NCBI RefSeq assembly: GCF_002893765.1
Contig: NZ_CP025938.1
Span: 1,488,001 to 1,552,000 of the forward strand
From: Tamlana carrageenivorans
GTDB taxonomy: Bacteria > Bacteroidota > Bacteroidia > Flavobacteriales > Flavobacteriaceae
Length of the DNA stretch: 64,000 bases
Direction: 5' to 3'
In this document: one piece after another, positions 35,443 through 43,547 of the stretch
Numbering within the stretch: the stretch's first letter is position 1
Layout: the number at the start of each line of letters is the position of its first letter
Program-made: the position numbers and the translations under genes
Notes under the pieces: generated by a model
The model's database searches: none
What the model saw: the letters and a program-made list of their open reading frames with translations, nothing else
Told to the model about the DNA's origin: nothing

Positions 35443-36438
35443 TTGGTAAAAATAGACAACATAGAACTTCCAGATTTTCCATTGCTTTTAGCACCTATGG
35501 AAGATGTTAGCGACCCACCTTTTCGAGCTTTGTGTAAAGAACAGGGGGCCGATTTGGTATATACCGAATTTGTTTCTAGCGAAGGCTTAATTCGTAATGC
35601 GGCTAAAAGCGTTATGAAGCTAGATATTTATGAGAAAGAGCGCCCTGTGGGGATCCAGATTTTCGGAGCTAATTTGGATAGCATGTTACAAACCATAGAT
35701 ATTGTAGCCGAATCTAAACCCGATATCATAGATATTAATTTTGGTTGTCCCGTAAAAAAAGTAGTAAGTAAAGGTGCGGGTGCAGGTATTTTAAAAGATG
35801 TGTGTCTTATGGAGCAACTTACCGCCGAAATGGTAAAACGCACCAATATTCCTATTACCGTAAAAACCCGCTTAGGTTGGGATCATGACTCGATAAGAAT
35901 TGTGGAGGTTGCCGAGCGTTTACAGGATGTAGGCTGTAAAGCTATTTCCATTCATGGGCGCACGCGAGCCCAGATGTATAAAGGTGAAGCCGATTGGAAA
36001 CCTATTAGGGAGGTGAAAAACAACCCACGAATGCATATTCCAGTTTTTGGAAATGGTGATGTGGATTCTCCAGAAAAAGCGATGCTTATGCGCGATGAAT
36101 TTGGTTTAGATGGTTGTATGATTGGGCGTGCTAGTATTGGAAATCCATGGTTTTTCAAGCAAGTGAAACACTTTTTTGAAACCGGCGAGCATTTAGCCCC
36201 AATTTCTTTAGAAGCACGTGTGGAAGCTGCACGCCGACATTTACAAATGGCTATCGATTGGAAAGGAGAAACTTTAGGTGTTTTTGAAACTCGAAGACAT
36301 TATACCAATTATTTTAAAGGTATTCCGCATTTTAAAGATTATCGAATGAAAATGGTAACTTCAGACCATTCCGAAGATGTTTTTGCTGCCTTCGATGAGG
36401 TTTTAGGGAAGTTTGCAGGGTACCAGTTTACAGAGTAA
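35443..36438 (+). CDS. dusB: tRNA dihydrouridine synthase DusB
   Basis: FMN enzyme that makes dihydrouridine in tRNA. The 331-residue protein begins with LLAPMEDVSDPPFRALCKE, carries the catalytic-cysteine block DINFGCPVKKVVSKGAGAGI, then TVKTRLGWD, ISIHGRTRAQMYKG and GNGDVDSPE. The start is a TTG at 35443: the frame upstream holds no ATG before a stop, and the resulting N-terminus VKIDNIELPDFPLLLAP is what the family shows. It is divergent from the metzincin gene. Confidence 0.93.
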   Translation: MVKIDNIELPDFPLLLAPMEDVSDPPFRALCKEQGADLVYTEFVSSEGLIRNAAKSVMKLDIYEKERPVGIQIFGANLDSMLQTIDIVAESKPDIIDINFGCPVKKVVSKGAGAGILKDVCLMEQLTAEMVKRTNIPITVKTRLGWDHDSIRIVEVAERLQDVGCKAISIHGRTRAQMYKGEADWKPIREVKNNPRMHIPVFGNGDVDSPEKAMLMRDEFGLDGCMIGRASIGNPWFFKQVKHFFETGEHLAPISLEARVEAARRHLQMAIDWKGETLGVFETRRHYTNYFKGIPHFKDYRMKMVTSDHSEDVFAAFDEVLGKFAGYQFTE

Positions 36439-36460
36439 GGTGTTTGCTTTAGGCTTTATG

Positions 36461-36580
36461 CAATAGTCCATAGTCCATAGTCAATAGTCAATAGTCAATA
36501 GTCAATAGTCAATAGTCAATAGTCAATAGTCAATAGTCAATAGTCAATAGTCAATAGTCAATAGTCAATAGTCAATAGTC
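36461..36580. repeat. Heptanucleotide tandem repeat (about 17 copies of CAATAGT)
   Basis: Seventeen consecutive 7-bp units fill 120 bp. The first is CAATAGT, the next two CCATAGT, and the rest are perfect CAATAGT. It starts 23 bases after the dusB stop and ends 270 bases before pgk. Such perfect arrays are expected to vary in copy number between isolates. Confidence 0.95.
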
Positions 36581-36644
36581 CAAACAATAAAGATAACAAA
36601 ATTTTTACTTCTACTATTTAATTTTTTACTTCTAACTTAAAATG

Positions 36645-36667
36645 GCCTTCGACACGCTCCGGCTGAC
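36645..36667. repeat. Dispersed repeat related to 47566-47589
   Basis: GCCTTCGACACGCTCCGGCT and following GAC is, in reverse complement, a variant of the GTCAGCCTGAG...TCGAAGG wording found upstream of rfbA. Both look like members of a dispersed intergenic repeat family. Confidence 0.5.
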
Positions 36668-36808
36668 ATGTCTTAGCTATACGCTATAGGCTGTACGCAT
36701 AAGGCATATAGCATTCAGCTTAAAGCATTATTTCTGCAAAGATGTTAAATTCTTAAAAATTCAAACGTTTTCGTGAAAAAACTCATTTTTTAACACTCTT
36801 TAATTAGT

Positions 36809-36816
36809 TACATTTG
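36809..36816 (+). promoter_or_regulatory. Probable -7 promoter element of pgk
   Basis: TACATTTG matches TAnnTTTG and lies 35-42 bases before the pgk start codon. Confidence 0.55.
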
Positions 36817-36850
36817 TAGGACAAATTTTTAAAAGTTAATATAAAGAGCT

Positions 36851-38038
36851 ATGAAAACGTTAAACGATTTTGATTTCAAAAATAAAAAAGCCTTAATTCG
36901 AGTAGATTTTAATGTGCCATTAAATGAGCAATTTGAGGTTACAGATGCCACTAGAATTGTATCTGCAAAACCAACCATAATCAAAATTTTAGAAGATGGA
37001 GGGAGTTGTATTTTAATGTCGCACTTAGGGCGTCCAAAAGGATTTCAGGATGAGTTTTCATTAAAACATATTGTTGGAAAGGTTGAGGAAGTTTTAGGTG
37101 TAGAATTAAAGTTTATTGCCGATTGTATTGGTGATGAGGCTGAAGCAGCAGCTAATAGCCTAGAACCAGGTCAAGTTTTATTATTAGAGAACTTACGTTT
37201 TTATAAAGAAGAAACTGCAGGAGATAAGGCTTTCGCCGAAAAATTATCAAAATTAGGTGATATTTATGTGAATGATGCCTTTGGTACAGCACATAGAGCG
37301 CATGCTTCAACAACCATTGTCGCACAGTTTTTTGAAGGTAAAAAATGTTTCGGAAGCTTATTAGCACAAGAAATTGAAAGTATTCAAAAAGTTATGCAAA
37401 CTGGAGAAAAACCAGTGTTAGCGATTCTTGGTGGTGCTAAAGTGTCTTCTAAAATTACCATTATCGAAAATATTTTAGACAAAGTAGATCACCTTATCAT
37501 TGGTGGGGGAATGGCCTTTACTTTTGTTAAAGCTCAAGGCGGAAAAATAGGAAACTCTATTTGTGAAGATGATAAAATGCCTTTGGCTTTGGAGATTTTA
37601 GAACAAGCTAAAGCTAAAAACGTACAAGTTCATATTCCTGTTGATACTGTAGCAGCCGATGCTTTTAGTAATGATGCTAATAAACAAATTGTTGATATTT
37701 ATGCCATTCCTGATGGTTGGGAAGGTGTAGATGCCGGACCAAAATCTATCGCAGCTTTTGATAAAGTAGTTCAGGAGTCTAAAACCATTTTATGGAACGG
37801 TCCGTTAGGGGTTTTCGAAATGGAATCTTTTGCAAATGGTACTATAGAGTTAGGAAATTCGATTGCAGAAGCGACTAAAAACGGAGCTTTTTCACTTGTA
37901 GGTGGAGGCGATTCGGTAGCTGCTGTAAAGCAATTCGGATTTGAAGATAAAGTAAGTTATGTAAGTACAGGTGGTGGAGCCATGCTTGAGAGTTTAGAGG
38001 GTAAAACCTTACCAGGAATTGCTGCCATTTTAGAATAA
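36851..38038 (+). CDS. pgk: Phosphoglycerate kinase
   Basis: Glycolytic enzyme that transfers phosphate from 1,3-bisphosphoglycerate to ADP. The 395-residue protein is full length, with KALIRVDFNVPLN at the N-terminus, SHLGRPKG, LLLENLRFYKEE, NDAFGTAHRAHAST and the hinge region, ILGGAKVSSKI, and the C-terminal GGGDSVAAVKQFG that binds the nucleotide phosphates. It has its own promoter element and is followed 80 bases later by the transglycosylase gene. Confidence 0.97.
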   Translation: MKTLNDFDFKNKKALIRVDFNVPLNEQFEVTDATRIVSAKPTIIKILEDGGSCILMSHLGRPKGFQDEFSLKHIVGKVEEVLGVELKFIADCIGDEAEAAANSLEPGQVLLLENLRFYKEETAGDKAFAEKLSKLGDIYVNDAFGTAHRAHASTTIVAQFFEGKKCFGSLLAQEIESIQKVMQTGEKPVLAILGGAKVSSKITIIENILDKVDHLIIGGGMAFTFVKAQGGKIGNSICEDDKMPLALEILEQAKAKNVQVHIPVDTVAADAFSNDANKQIVDIYAIPDGWEGVDAGPKSIAAFDKVVQESKTILWNGPLGVFEMESFANGTIELGNSIAEATKNGAFSLVGGGDSVAAVKQFGFEDKVSYVSTGGGAMLESLEGKTLPGIAAILE

Positions 38039-38118
38039 ATAGCGCTTAAGTTTTTAGTTTAGCGTAAAATACACGAATTTTGCCATATTATCGTTCAATA
38101 AGTATTGATATAGATTAT

Positions 38119-39708
38119 ATGGCATTTCGTTTTTTTACACTTTTAGTTTTTCTAAATATAGGCACAGGTTTTTCTCAAGTGCCAGATTCAATTTCTCTTC
38201 AAAATCATATTATAAAAGACAGCTCTAAAGTTAGGAGTACTGTTGTTAAAGACACTTTATTGGATAGCAGGCAGGCCGTTGCAAAAAGGGTTGCTGTAGA
38301 TAGTTTTTCTATAAAAAACTTAAAAGATCACGAATTGGCCGCACAATTTGATGCGAAATGGCATGATGAGTTGTTTAATAATAATCTGTACGACACGATT
38401 TCTAAATCGATTGCAGAGCTCGATTATGAGCCTGTAATTTATACAGAATTGCCTACCGATACACTTAAAGCTCGTTTAAAGGCGCTTAATGCAAGAACAC
38501 CTTTTAATGTAGAATATAACCCAGCTTTAGAAAGTGTAATTAAATCTTATTTAAAAAACAGGCCCAAAACATTACAAAGACTTATCAATTTAAGTGCTTT
38601 TTATTTTCCAATGTTTGAGGCTGAGTTAGACAAACACGATATCCCATTAGAGATAAAATATTTAGCCGTTGTAGAATCGGCATTAAAACCTAGGGCGAAA
38701 TCTAGAGTAGGAGCAACAGGATTATGGCAATTTATGTTTACTACAGGTAAAATGTATGGCTTAAATGTAAGTAGTTATGTTGATGAGCGTAGCGACCCCA
38801 TTATGTCTACCGAGGCAGCAGCCAAATATTTGTCTAAACTTTATAAGATATTTGGTGATTGGGATCTGGCTTTAGCGGCCTATAATTCGGGGCCTGGTAA
38901 TGTTACCAAAGCTATACGTCGTTCGGGAGGGTATCAAAATTATTGGAATATTCGTCATAATTTACCAAGAGAAACTGCTGGATACTTGCCGGCCTTTTTA
39001 GCGAATATGTATATTTTTGAATATGCTCAAGAACATGGGTTTAAACAGGTCAAGCCCGAAATTGCTTATTTTCAAACCGATACCGTAAAAGTGAAGCATA
39101 TGATTACACTCGATCAGGTTTCTGAAGTTACAGGAACATCTATTGAAGAGCTTCAGTTTTTAAACCCATCTTATAAATTAGATATTATTCCGTATTTAAA
39201 AGAAGAAGATTATGTATTGCGTTTACCACTTGATGTGATAGGTGATTTTGTAAATAATGAAGATGAGATATATGCTTATGCAAAAGCTGAATTTAATAAA
39301 CGCGAAAAGCCACTGCCTCAATTTTCAAAGGCCAGTGATAAAATTACTTATCGTGTAAAATCTGGCGATTATCTTGGTAAAATTTCTAGAAAATATGGTG
39401 TTCGAATAAGTGACTTAAAGCGCTGGAACGGTTTAAGAAGTAACAATATTGATATCGGACAACGTTTAACCATATATCCTAAAAGACCACATACGAGCAC
39501 CAAGAGTGCTACAGCAAGTACAAATAAAGCCGCTACAACAAAGCGTTTATCTGGTCCAGTATCAACCTATACTGTAAAACAAGGAGACTCGCTTTGGAGT
39601 ATTTCTCAAAAATTTTCAGGAGTTTCTGTGCAAAATATTATAGATTGGAACGGTATTAGTGGGACTAAATTAAAACCTGGGATGAAATTAAAAATTTCAA
39701 AAGGATAA
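38119..39708 (+). CDS. Lytic transglycosylase with two LysM domains (MltD type)
   Basis: Periplasmic murein-cleaving enzyme. I place the start at the ATG at 38119, which begins a clean signal peptide (MAFRFFTLLVFLNIGTGFSQ); the in-frame TTG at 38080 would add a non-signal extension. The SLT domain (about residues 165-290) has the catalytic glutamate in VVESALKPRAKSRVGATGLW and AYNSGPGNV. Two LysM peptidoglycan-binding modules follow: YRVKSGDYLGKISRKYGV and YTVKQGDSLWSISQKF. The predicted length is 529 residues. It is followed after 23 bases by a DUF4837 lipoprotein gene. Confidence 0.93.
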   Translation: MAFRFFTLLVFLNIGTGFSQVPDSISLQNHIIKDSSKVRSTVVKDTLLDSRQAVAKRVAVDSFSIKNLKDHELAAQFDAKWHDELFNNNLYDTISKSIAELDYEPVIYTELPTDTLKARLKALNARTPFNVEYNPALESVIKSYLKNRPKTLQRLINLSAFYFPMFEAELDKHDIPLEIKYLAVVESALKPRAKSRVGATGLWQFMFTTGKMYGLNVSSYVDERSDPIMSTEAAAKYLSKLYKIFGDWDLALAAYNSGPGNVTKAIRRSGGYQNYWNIRHNLPRETAGYLPAFLANMYIFEYAQEHGFKQVKPEIAYFQTDTVKVKHMITLDQVSEVTGTSIEELQFLNPSYKLDIIPYLKEEDYVLRLPLDVIGDFVNNEDEIYAYAKAEFNKREKPLPQFSKASDKITYRVKSGDYLGKISRKYGVRISDLKRWNGLRSNNIDIGQRLTIYPKRPHTSTKSATASTNKAATTKRLSGPVSTYTVKQGDSLWSISQKFSGVSVQNIIDWNGISGTKLKPGMKLKISKG

Positions 39709-39731
39709 TTTAAAAAAAAGATACTTGTATT

Positions 39732-40712
39732 ATGAGAAACATGATGTGTTCAGTAATCGTTCTATTGTTACTTAGTTCTTGTGGGAAAACTGAAAAAAAG
39801 GCTGATGATGAATTTCTTCCTGATGCTTCAGGAGCCATTAATAACGTATCGGTAGTTACCGAAAATGATTATTGGGATGGTCGCGTGGGTGATGCCATTC
39901 GATCGGTATTAACAAAACCTATTTATGGCCTACCACAAGACGAACCTATGTTTAGTATTAGCCAGATTCCACCATCTGTTTTTTCCGGTTTTGCCACAAA
40001 AAACAGAACGGTTTTAATCATTAAACCTAATAAGGAGCAAGGTTTTGAGGTTTTAAGCAATGTATACGCTAAGCCACAAAAAGTGATTGTTGTTTCTGGA
40101 ACGACTAGAGAGGAAATTATAGAAGAGCTCACTAAAAATGAATCTCAAATTATAAACACTTTTAGACAAGAAGAATTAGCCGAGCGTCAACGTCAAATGA
40201 AAAAATCGCCACATACTTTTAAGTCTATAAAGGAAAAGTTAGGCTTAAGTATACAATTTGCTTCAATTTATAGAAAGGCTACCGAAACCGATAACTTTTT
40301 CTGGTTTAGAAAAGATATTACCACAGGAACAAATAATTTAATGATTTATGAGTTGCCTTTTGATGCCATTAAAAGGAACGATAGTGTGGTAAAACAAATT
40401 ATTAAAATTAGAGATTCCATTGGAAAAGCATACATTCAAGGGCCTTTAGAAGGGTCTTATATGGTTACAGAAGACGCCTATGCTCCATTTATAGTAGAGA
40501 CGCCTATAAATAACAAACCAGCATTAGAAACTCGAGGTATTTGGGATGTTAAAAATGCTTTTATGGGCGGACCGTTTATCAATTATGCTATTGAAGACAG
40601 CAAAAACAACCGTTGGGTGGTTATTGAAGGTTTTTCTTTTGCGCCTTCAGTTGAGAAAAGAAACTACATGTTAGAATTGGAATCAATTATCCGTTCGGTT
40701 AAAATTGAATAA
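39732..40712 (+). CDS. DUF4837 family lipoprotein
   Basis: A 326-residue predicted lipoprotein with signal MRNMMCSVIVLLLLSSCGK (lipidated Cys17). The body matches the Bacteroidota family DUF4837, with the opening DYWDGRVGDAIRSVL, the inner GLSIQFASIYRKA and a closing RGIWDVKNAFMGGPFINY, where residues lining a possible pocket are conserved. Function is unknown. Position between a murein hydrolase and, beyond tatA, an M23 peptidase suggests an envelope role, but that is context only. Confidence 0.85.
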   Translation: MRNMMCSVIVLLLLSSCGKTEKKADDEFLPDASGAINNVSVVTENDYWDGRVGDAIRSVLTKPIYGLPQDEPMFSISQIPPSVFSGFATKNRTVLIIKPNKEQGFEVLSNVYAKPQKVIVVSGTTREEIIEELTKNESQIINTFRQEELAERQRQMKKSPHTFKSIKEKLGLSIQFASIYRKATETDNFFWFRKDITTGTNNLMIYELPFDAIKRNDSVVKQIIKIRDSIGKAYIQGPLEGSYMVTEDAYAPFIVETPINNKPALETRGIWDVKNAFMGGPFINYAIEDSKNNRWVVIEGFSFAPSVEKRNYMLELESIIRSVKIE

Positions 40713-40761
40713 ATGATAAGGGCTTTTTTAATGAAATTTCATTGATGAAAACCCCTTAATA

Positions 40762-40798
40762 CAAAAAGACCAGTACATGTGTTGTACTGGTCTTTTTG
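40762..40798. terminator. Bidirectional terminator between DUF4837 gene and tatA
   Basis: CAAAAAGACCAGTACA pairs with TGTACTGGTCTTTTTG, a 16-bp stem flanked by A and T runs, between convergent genes. Confidence 0.9.
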
Positions 40799-40818
40799 TG
40801 TTTTTTTGAAGAGTTTTT

Positions 40819-41007
40819 TTAGTCTTTTTTCTCGATTTTAGGGTCTTCTTCTTCTTCTTTGCTAGCATCTTTAAATTCTTTGATGCCACTACCTAAACCA
40901 CGCATCAATTCAGGAATTTTTTTACCTCCAAATAAAAGTAAAACAACCACCACAATTAAGGCTATTTGCCAAGGTCCGATGGCTAATGGTAACATATGTA
41001 AGTTCAT
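40819..41007 (-). CDS. tatA: Twin-arginine translocase subunit TatA/TatE
   Basis: A 62-residue TatA-family protein with an N-terminal membrane helix (IALIVVVVLLLFGG), the glycine-containing hinge, the amphipathic helix KKIPELMRGLGSGIKEFKDA and an acidic-basic tail (EEEEDPKIEKKD). It forms the pore-related component of Tat export of folded proteins. TatC is not in the window. A TAACTTTG element lies about 20 bases upstream. Confidence 0.92.
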   Translation of the reverse strand: MNLHMLPLAIGPWQIALIVVVVLLLFGGKKIPELMRGLGSGIKEFKDASKEEEEDPKIEKKD

Positions 41008-41026
41008 AGCTTGTAAATTTAAAAAA

Positions 41027-41034
41027 CAAAGTTA
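41027..41034 (-). promoter_or_regulatory. Probable -7 promoter element of tatA
   Basis: Minus strand TAACTTTG matches TAnnTTTG, 20 bases before the start codon. Confidence 0.5.
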
Positions 41035-41130
41035 ATAATTAATGTTTAATAATATCGTTTTAAGGATAACTTTAGCATTTATATGTCTTTTCTTGGACTG
41101 TAACAACCGTACTATCTCATAAATTCTATT

Positions 41131-41138
41131 TATTTTTG
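41131..41138 (+). promoter_or_regulatory. Probable -7 promoter element of the M23 peptidase gene
   Basis: TATTTTTG matches TAnnTTTG and ends seven bases before the ATG at 41145, so the message may be leaderless or nearly so. The element overlaps a TTG (41136) that could be taken as a longer start. Confidence 0.5.
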
Positions 41139-41144
41139 CTGCGC

Positions 41145-42014
41145 ATGGCTGAAACAAAAAAGAAACAAAAAAGAAGAATAAGAAAACTACTGGATAAATA
41201 CCGGTTAGTGATTCTTAATGAAAATACTTTTGAAGAGCGTTTGTCTTTCAAATTGACGCGTTTAAACGTATTTGTTATGGGGTCACTTGTTGCGGTGTTT
41301 TTTATTTCGGTAACCTATCTTATTATCGCACTAACGCCATTGCGCGAATATATTCCAGGGTATTCTTCTACAGCATTGAAAAAGAAAGCCACCGAACTTA
41401 GTTATAAAACCGATTCTTTACAACAGGTCATTCTTATGAATGATCGCTACTATAGTTCTATAAAAAAAGTATTAACAGGCGATGTGAGTCAGGTCGATTT
41501 TAATAGAGACTCTATAATTAATGCTGTTAAAATTGAAGCTAGTGAGGTGGATTTAAATCCGATTGCCGAGGATTCTATTTTGCGTCAGAAAGTAGATAAA
41601 GAAGATAAATACAATTTGTTCGAATCGGCAACATCGTCAACCAACTTTGTATTGTTTCCGCCTGTTAGTGGAGCGATAAGTGCATCGTATAATACAAAAG
41701 ACAAGCATTATGCTGTAGATATTACTGTGGCGAAGGATACACCAATAAAAGCCACTGCCGATGGCGTTGTTATTTTTTCAGAATGGACGGCTAGTACAGG
41801 TTATGTGTTGATTTTAGAACATAGTCACGACTTAATATCTATTTATAAACATTGTTCGGCTTTAACTAAAGTGCAGGGCGATTTAGTAAAAGCAGGTGAA
41901 GTTATCGCTACCGCAGGAAATACTGGAGAATTATCAACAGGACCACATTTGCATTTTGAACTTTGGAACGATGGATACCCCATTAATCCCACAAACTTTA
42001 TCGATTTTAAATAA
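41145..42014 (+). CDS. M23-family metallopeptidase (membrane-anchored, LytM type)
   Basis: An envelope peptidase or amidase activator acting on peptidoglycan cross-links. The ATG at 41145 is preferred over the TTG at 41136, which falls in the promoter element. The basic N-terminus (KKKQKRRIRKLL) precedes one membrane helix (about residues 47-70). A short coiled region follows, then the LytM domain at about 175-285 with the zinc ligands in HYAVDITV and GPHLHFELW. Predicted length is 289 residues. Its TAA stop abuts the ATG of the GH3-type gene, so they are translated from one message. Confidence 0.92.
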   Translation: MAETKKKQKRRIRKLLDKYRLVILNENTFEERLSFKLTRLNVFVMGSLVAVFFISVTYLIIALTPLREYIPGYSSTALKKKATELSYKTDSLQQVILMNDRYYSSIKKVLTGDVSQVDFNRDSIINAVKIEASEVDLNPIAEDSILRQKVDKEDKYNLFESATSSTNFVLFPPVSGAISASYNTKDKHYAVDITVAKDTPIKATADGVVIFSEWTASTGYVLILEHSHDLISIYKHCSALTKVQGDLVKAGEVIATAGNTGELSTGPHLHFELWNDGYPINPTNFIDFK

Positions 42015-43502
42015 ATGATGTCAATAAAATCTGCTTTAGCAAAACCCTTTGCAAAAATTATATACAATAAAGTTCAAAAATGGGCTAACAACCCTGTGAA
42101 AACACAAGAAATGGTGTTTCAGGATCTTATCGCCAAGGCTACAAGTACCGCTTTTGGTCGCGATCATGATTTTATTAGTATTAACAGTCATGCCGATTTT
42201 GTAAAACGTGTCCCTATTAGGGATTATGAGGCATTAAAGTTCTATGTAGACCGCGTGGTGGCAGGAGAATCGGATGTGCTTTGGAAAGGCAAACCACTGT
42301 ATTTTGCCAAAACCTCTGGAACAACTTCAGGGGCTAAATACATTCCGTTAACCAAGGAAAGTATGCCCAATCATGTAGAAGCAGCAAGAAATGCTATTTT
42401 GATGTATATTCATGAAACAGGGAAAACCAAGTTTGTAGATGGTAAAATGATTTTTTTACAAGGAAGCCCTGAACTTAAAGAACAAAATGGAGTGAAATTA
42501 GGACGGTTGTCGGGCATTGTAGCGCATTATGTTCCTAAATATCTTCAAAAAAACCGTTTGCCGTCGTGGGAAACGAATTGTATTGATGATTGGGAAACTA
42601 AAGTCGATGTTATCGTAGATGAGACGCTTCATGAAAATATGACGATTATTTCAGGCATACCATCATGGGTTCAAATGTATTTTGAAAAACTTCAGCAAAA
42701 AACAGGAAAACAAATAGGGGATATTTTTAAAAATTTCAACCTTTTTATTTTCGGAGGAGTTAACTATGAGCCTTATCGAGCAAAGTTTGAAAATCTTATA
42801 GGGCGCAAAGTAGATAGCATAGAATTATATCCAGCCAGTGAAGGTTTTTTTGCTTACCAAGACAAGCAGCATGAAAAGGGCATGTTACTCTTACTAAATT
42901 CTGGGATTTTTTACGAATTTATAAAAGCCGATGAGTTTTTTAATGAAAATCCAAAGCGTCTCACTATTAAAGACGTAGAAATAGGCGTTAATTATGTAAT
43001 GATTATTTCGACTAACGCCGGTTTGTGGGGGTATAATATTGGTGATACCATTCAGTTTACCTCAACAAAACCGTATCGTGTTATTGTTTCAGGGCGTATT
43101 AAGCATTTTATTTCAGCTTTTGGCGAGCATGTTATTGGTAAAGAAGTAGAACAGGCCATGCAAGAAGCCACTGCTGGTACCGATGTTCGGGTTTCCGAGT
43201 TTACCGTAGCTCCCGAAATTACACCAGAAACAGGATTGCCTTACCATGAATGGTTTGTTGAGTTTGAAAATGAACCTGAAGATCTTTCCGCTTTAGCGAA
43301 AAAAATAGATGAATCTCTGCAAAAACAAAATACGTATTACTTTGACTTGATTGAGGGCAAAGTGTTACAACCATTAAAAATCACAAAAGTTAAGAAGGGC
43401 GGTTTTCAAGCCTATATGAAGTCGCAAGGAAAATTGGGTGGTCAAAATAAAATTCCAAGGTTGTCAAACGATAGAAAAATTGTTCAAGGTTTTCAAGATT
43501 AA
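42015..43502 (+). CDS. GH3 auxin-responsive promoter family acyl-adenylating enzyme
   Basis: A 495-residue member of the GH3 family of the adenylate-forming superfamily; plant members conjugate amino acids to jasmonate or auxin. Visible blocks are the ATP-binding AKTSGTTSGAKYIPLT, IFGGVNYEPYRAKFENL, the ELYPASEGFFAYQD motif (acid near the active site) and LWGYNIGDTIQF. It is soluble. Bacterial GH3 proteins are common in Bacteroidota but their substrates are largely unknown. It is translationally coupled to the M23 peptidase, which hints at envelope-related chemistry. Confidence 0.9.
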   Translation: MMSIKSALAKPFAKIIYNKVQKWANNPVKTQEMVFQDLIAKATSTAFGRDHDFISINSHADFVKRVPIRDYEALKFYVDRVVAGESDVLWKGKPLYFAKTSGTTSGAKYIPLTKESMPNHVEAARNAILMYIHETGKTKFVDGKMIFLQGSPELKEQNGVKLGRLSGIVAHYVPKYLQKNRLPSWETNCIDDWETKVDVIVDETLHENMTIISGIPSWVQMYFEKLQQKTGKQIGDIFKNFNLFIFGGVNYEPYRAKFENLIGRKVDSIELYPASEGFFAYQDKQHEKGMLLLLNSGIFYEFIKADEFFNENPKRLTIKDVEIGVNYVMIISTNAGLWGYNIGDTIQFTSTKPYRVIVSGRIKHFISAFGEHVIGKEVEQAMQEATAGTDVRVSEFTVAPEITPETGLPYHEWFVEFENEPEDLSALAKKIDESLQKQNTYYFDLIEGKVLQPLKITKVKKGGFQAYMKSQGKLGGQNKIPRLSNDRKIVQGFQD

Positions 43503-43519
43503 GATTCAAGCAATAATGT

Positions 43520-43527
43520 TATCTTTG
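43520..43527 (+). promoter_or_regulatory. Probable -7 promoter element of the DUF6909 gene
   Basis: TATCTTTG matches TAnnTTTG and ends 20 bases before the start. Confidence 0.5.
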
Positions 43528-43547
43528 ACGCGCATTTAACCGATTTT

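Larger units (their letters stand above)
36439..36850. other. 412-bp repeat-rich intergenic region before pgk
   Basis: Contains the heptamer array, the dispersed repeat at 36645-36667, degenerate short motifs around 36670-36730 (TATACGCTATAGGC, TACGCATAAGGC) and the pgk promoter element. No gene is seen. Confidence 0.6.

Noticed and set aside
36461..36580. CRISPR array
   Set aside because: The repeat is a contiguous 7-bp unit without spacers, and no cas gene is nearby.
38080..38118. TTG start of the transglycosylase gene
   Set aside because: Adds charged residues before the signal peptide; ATG at 38119 begins the signal directly.
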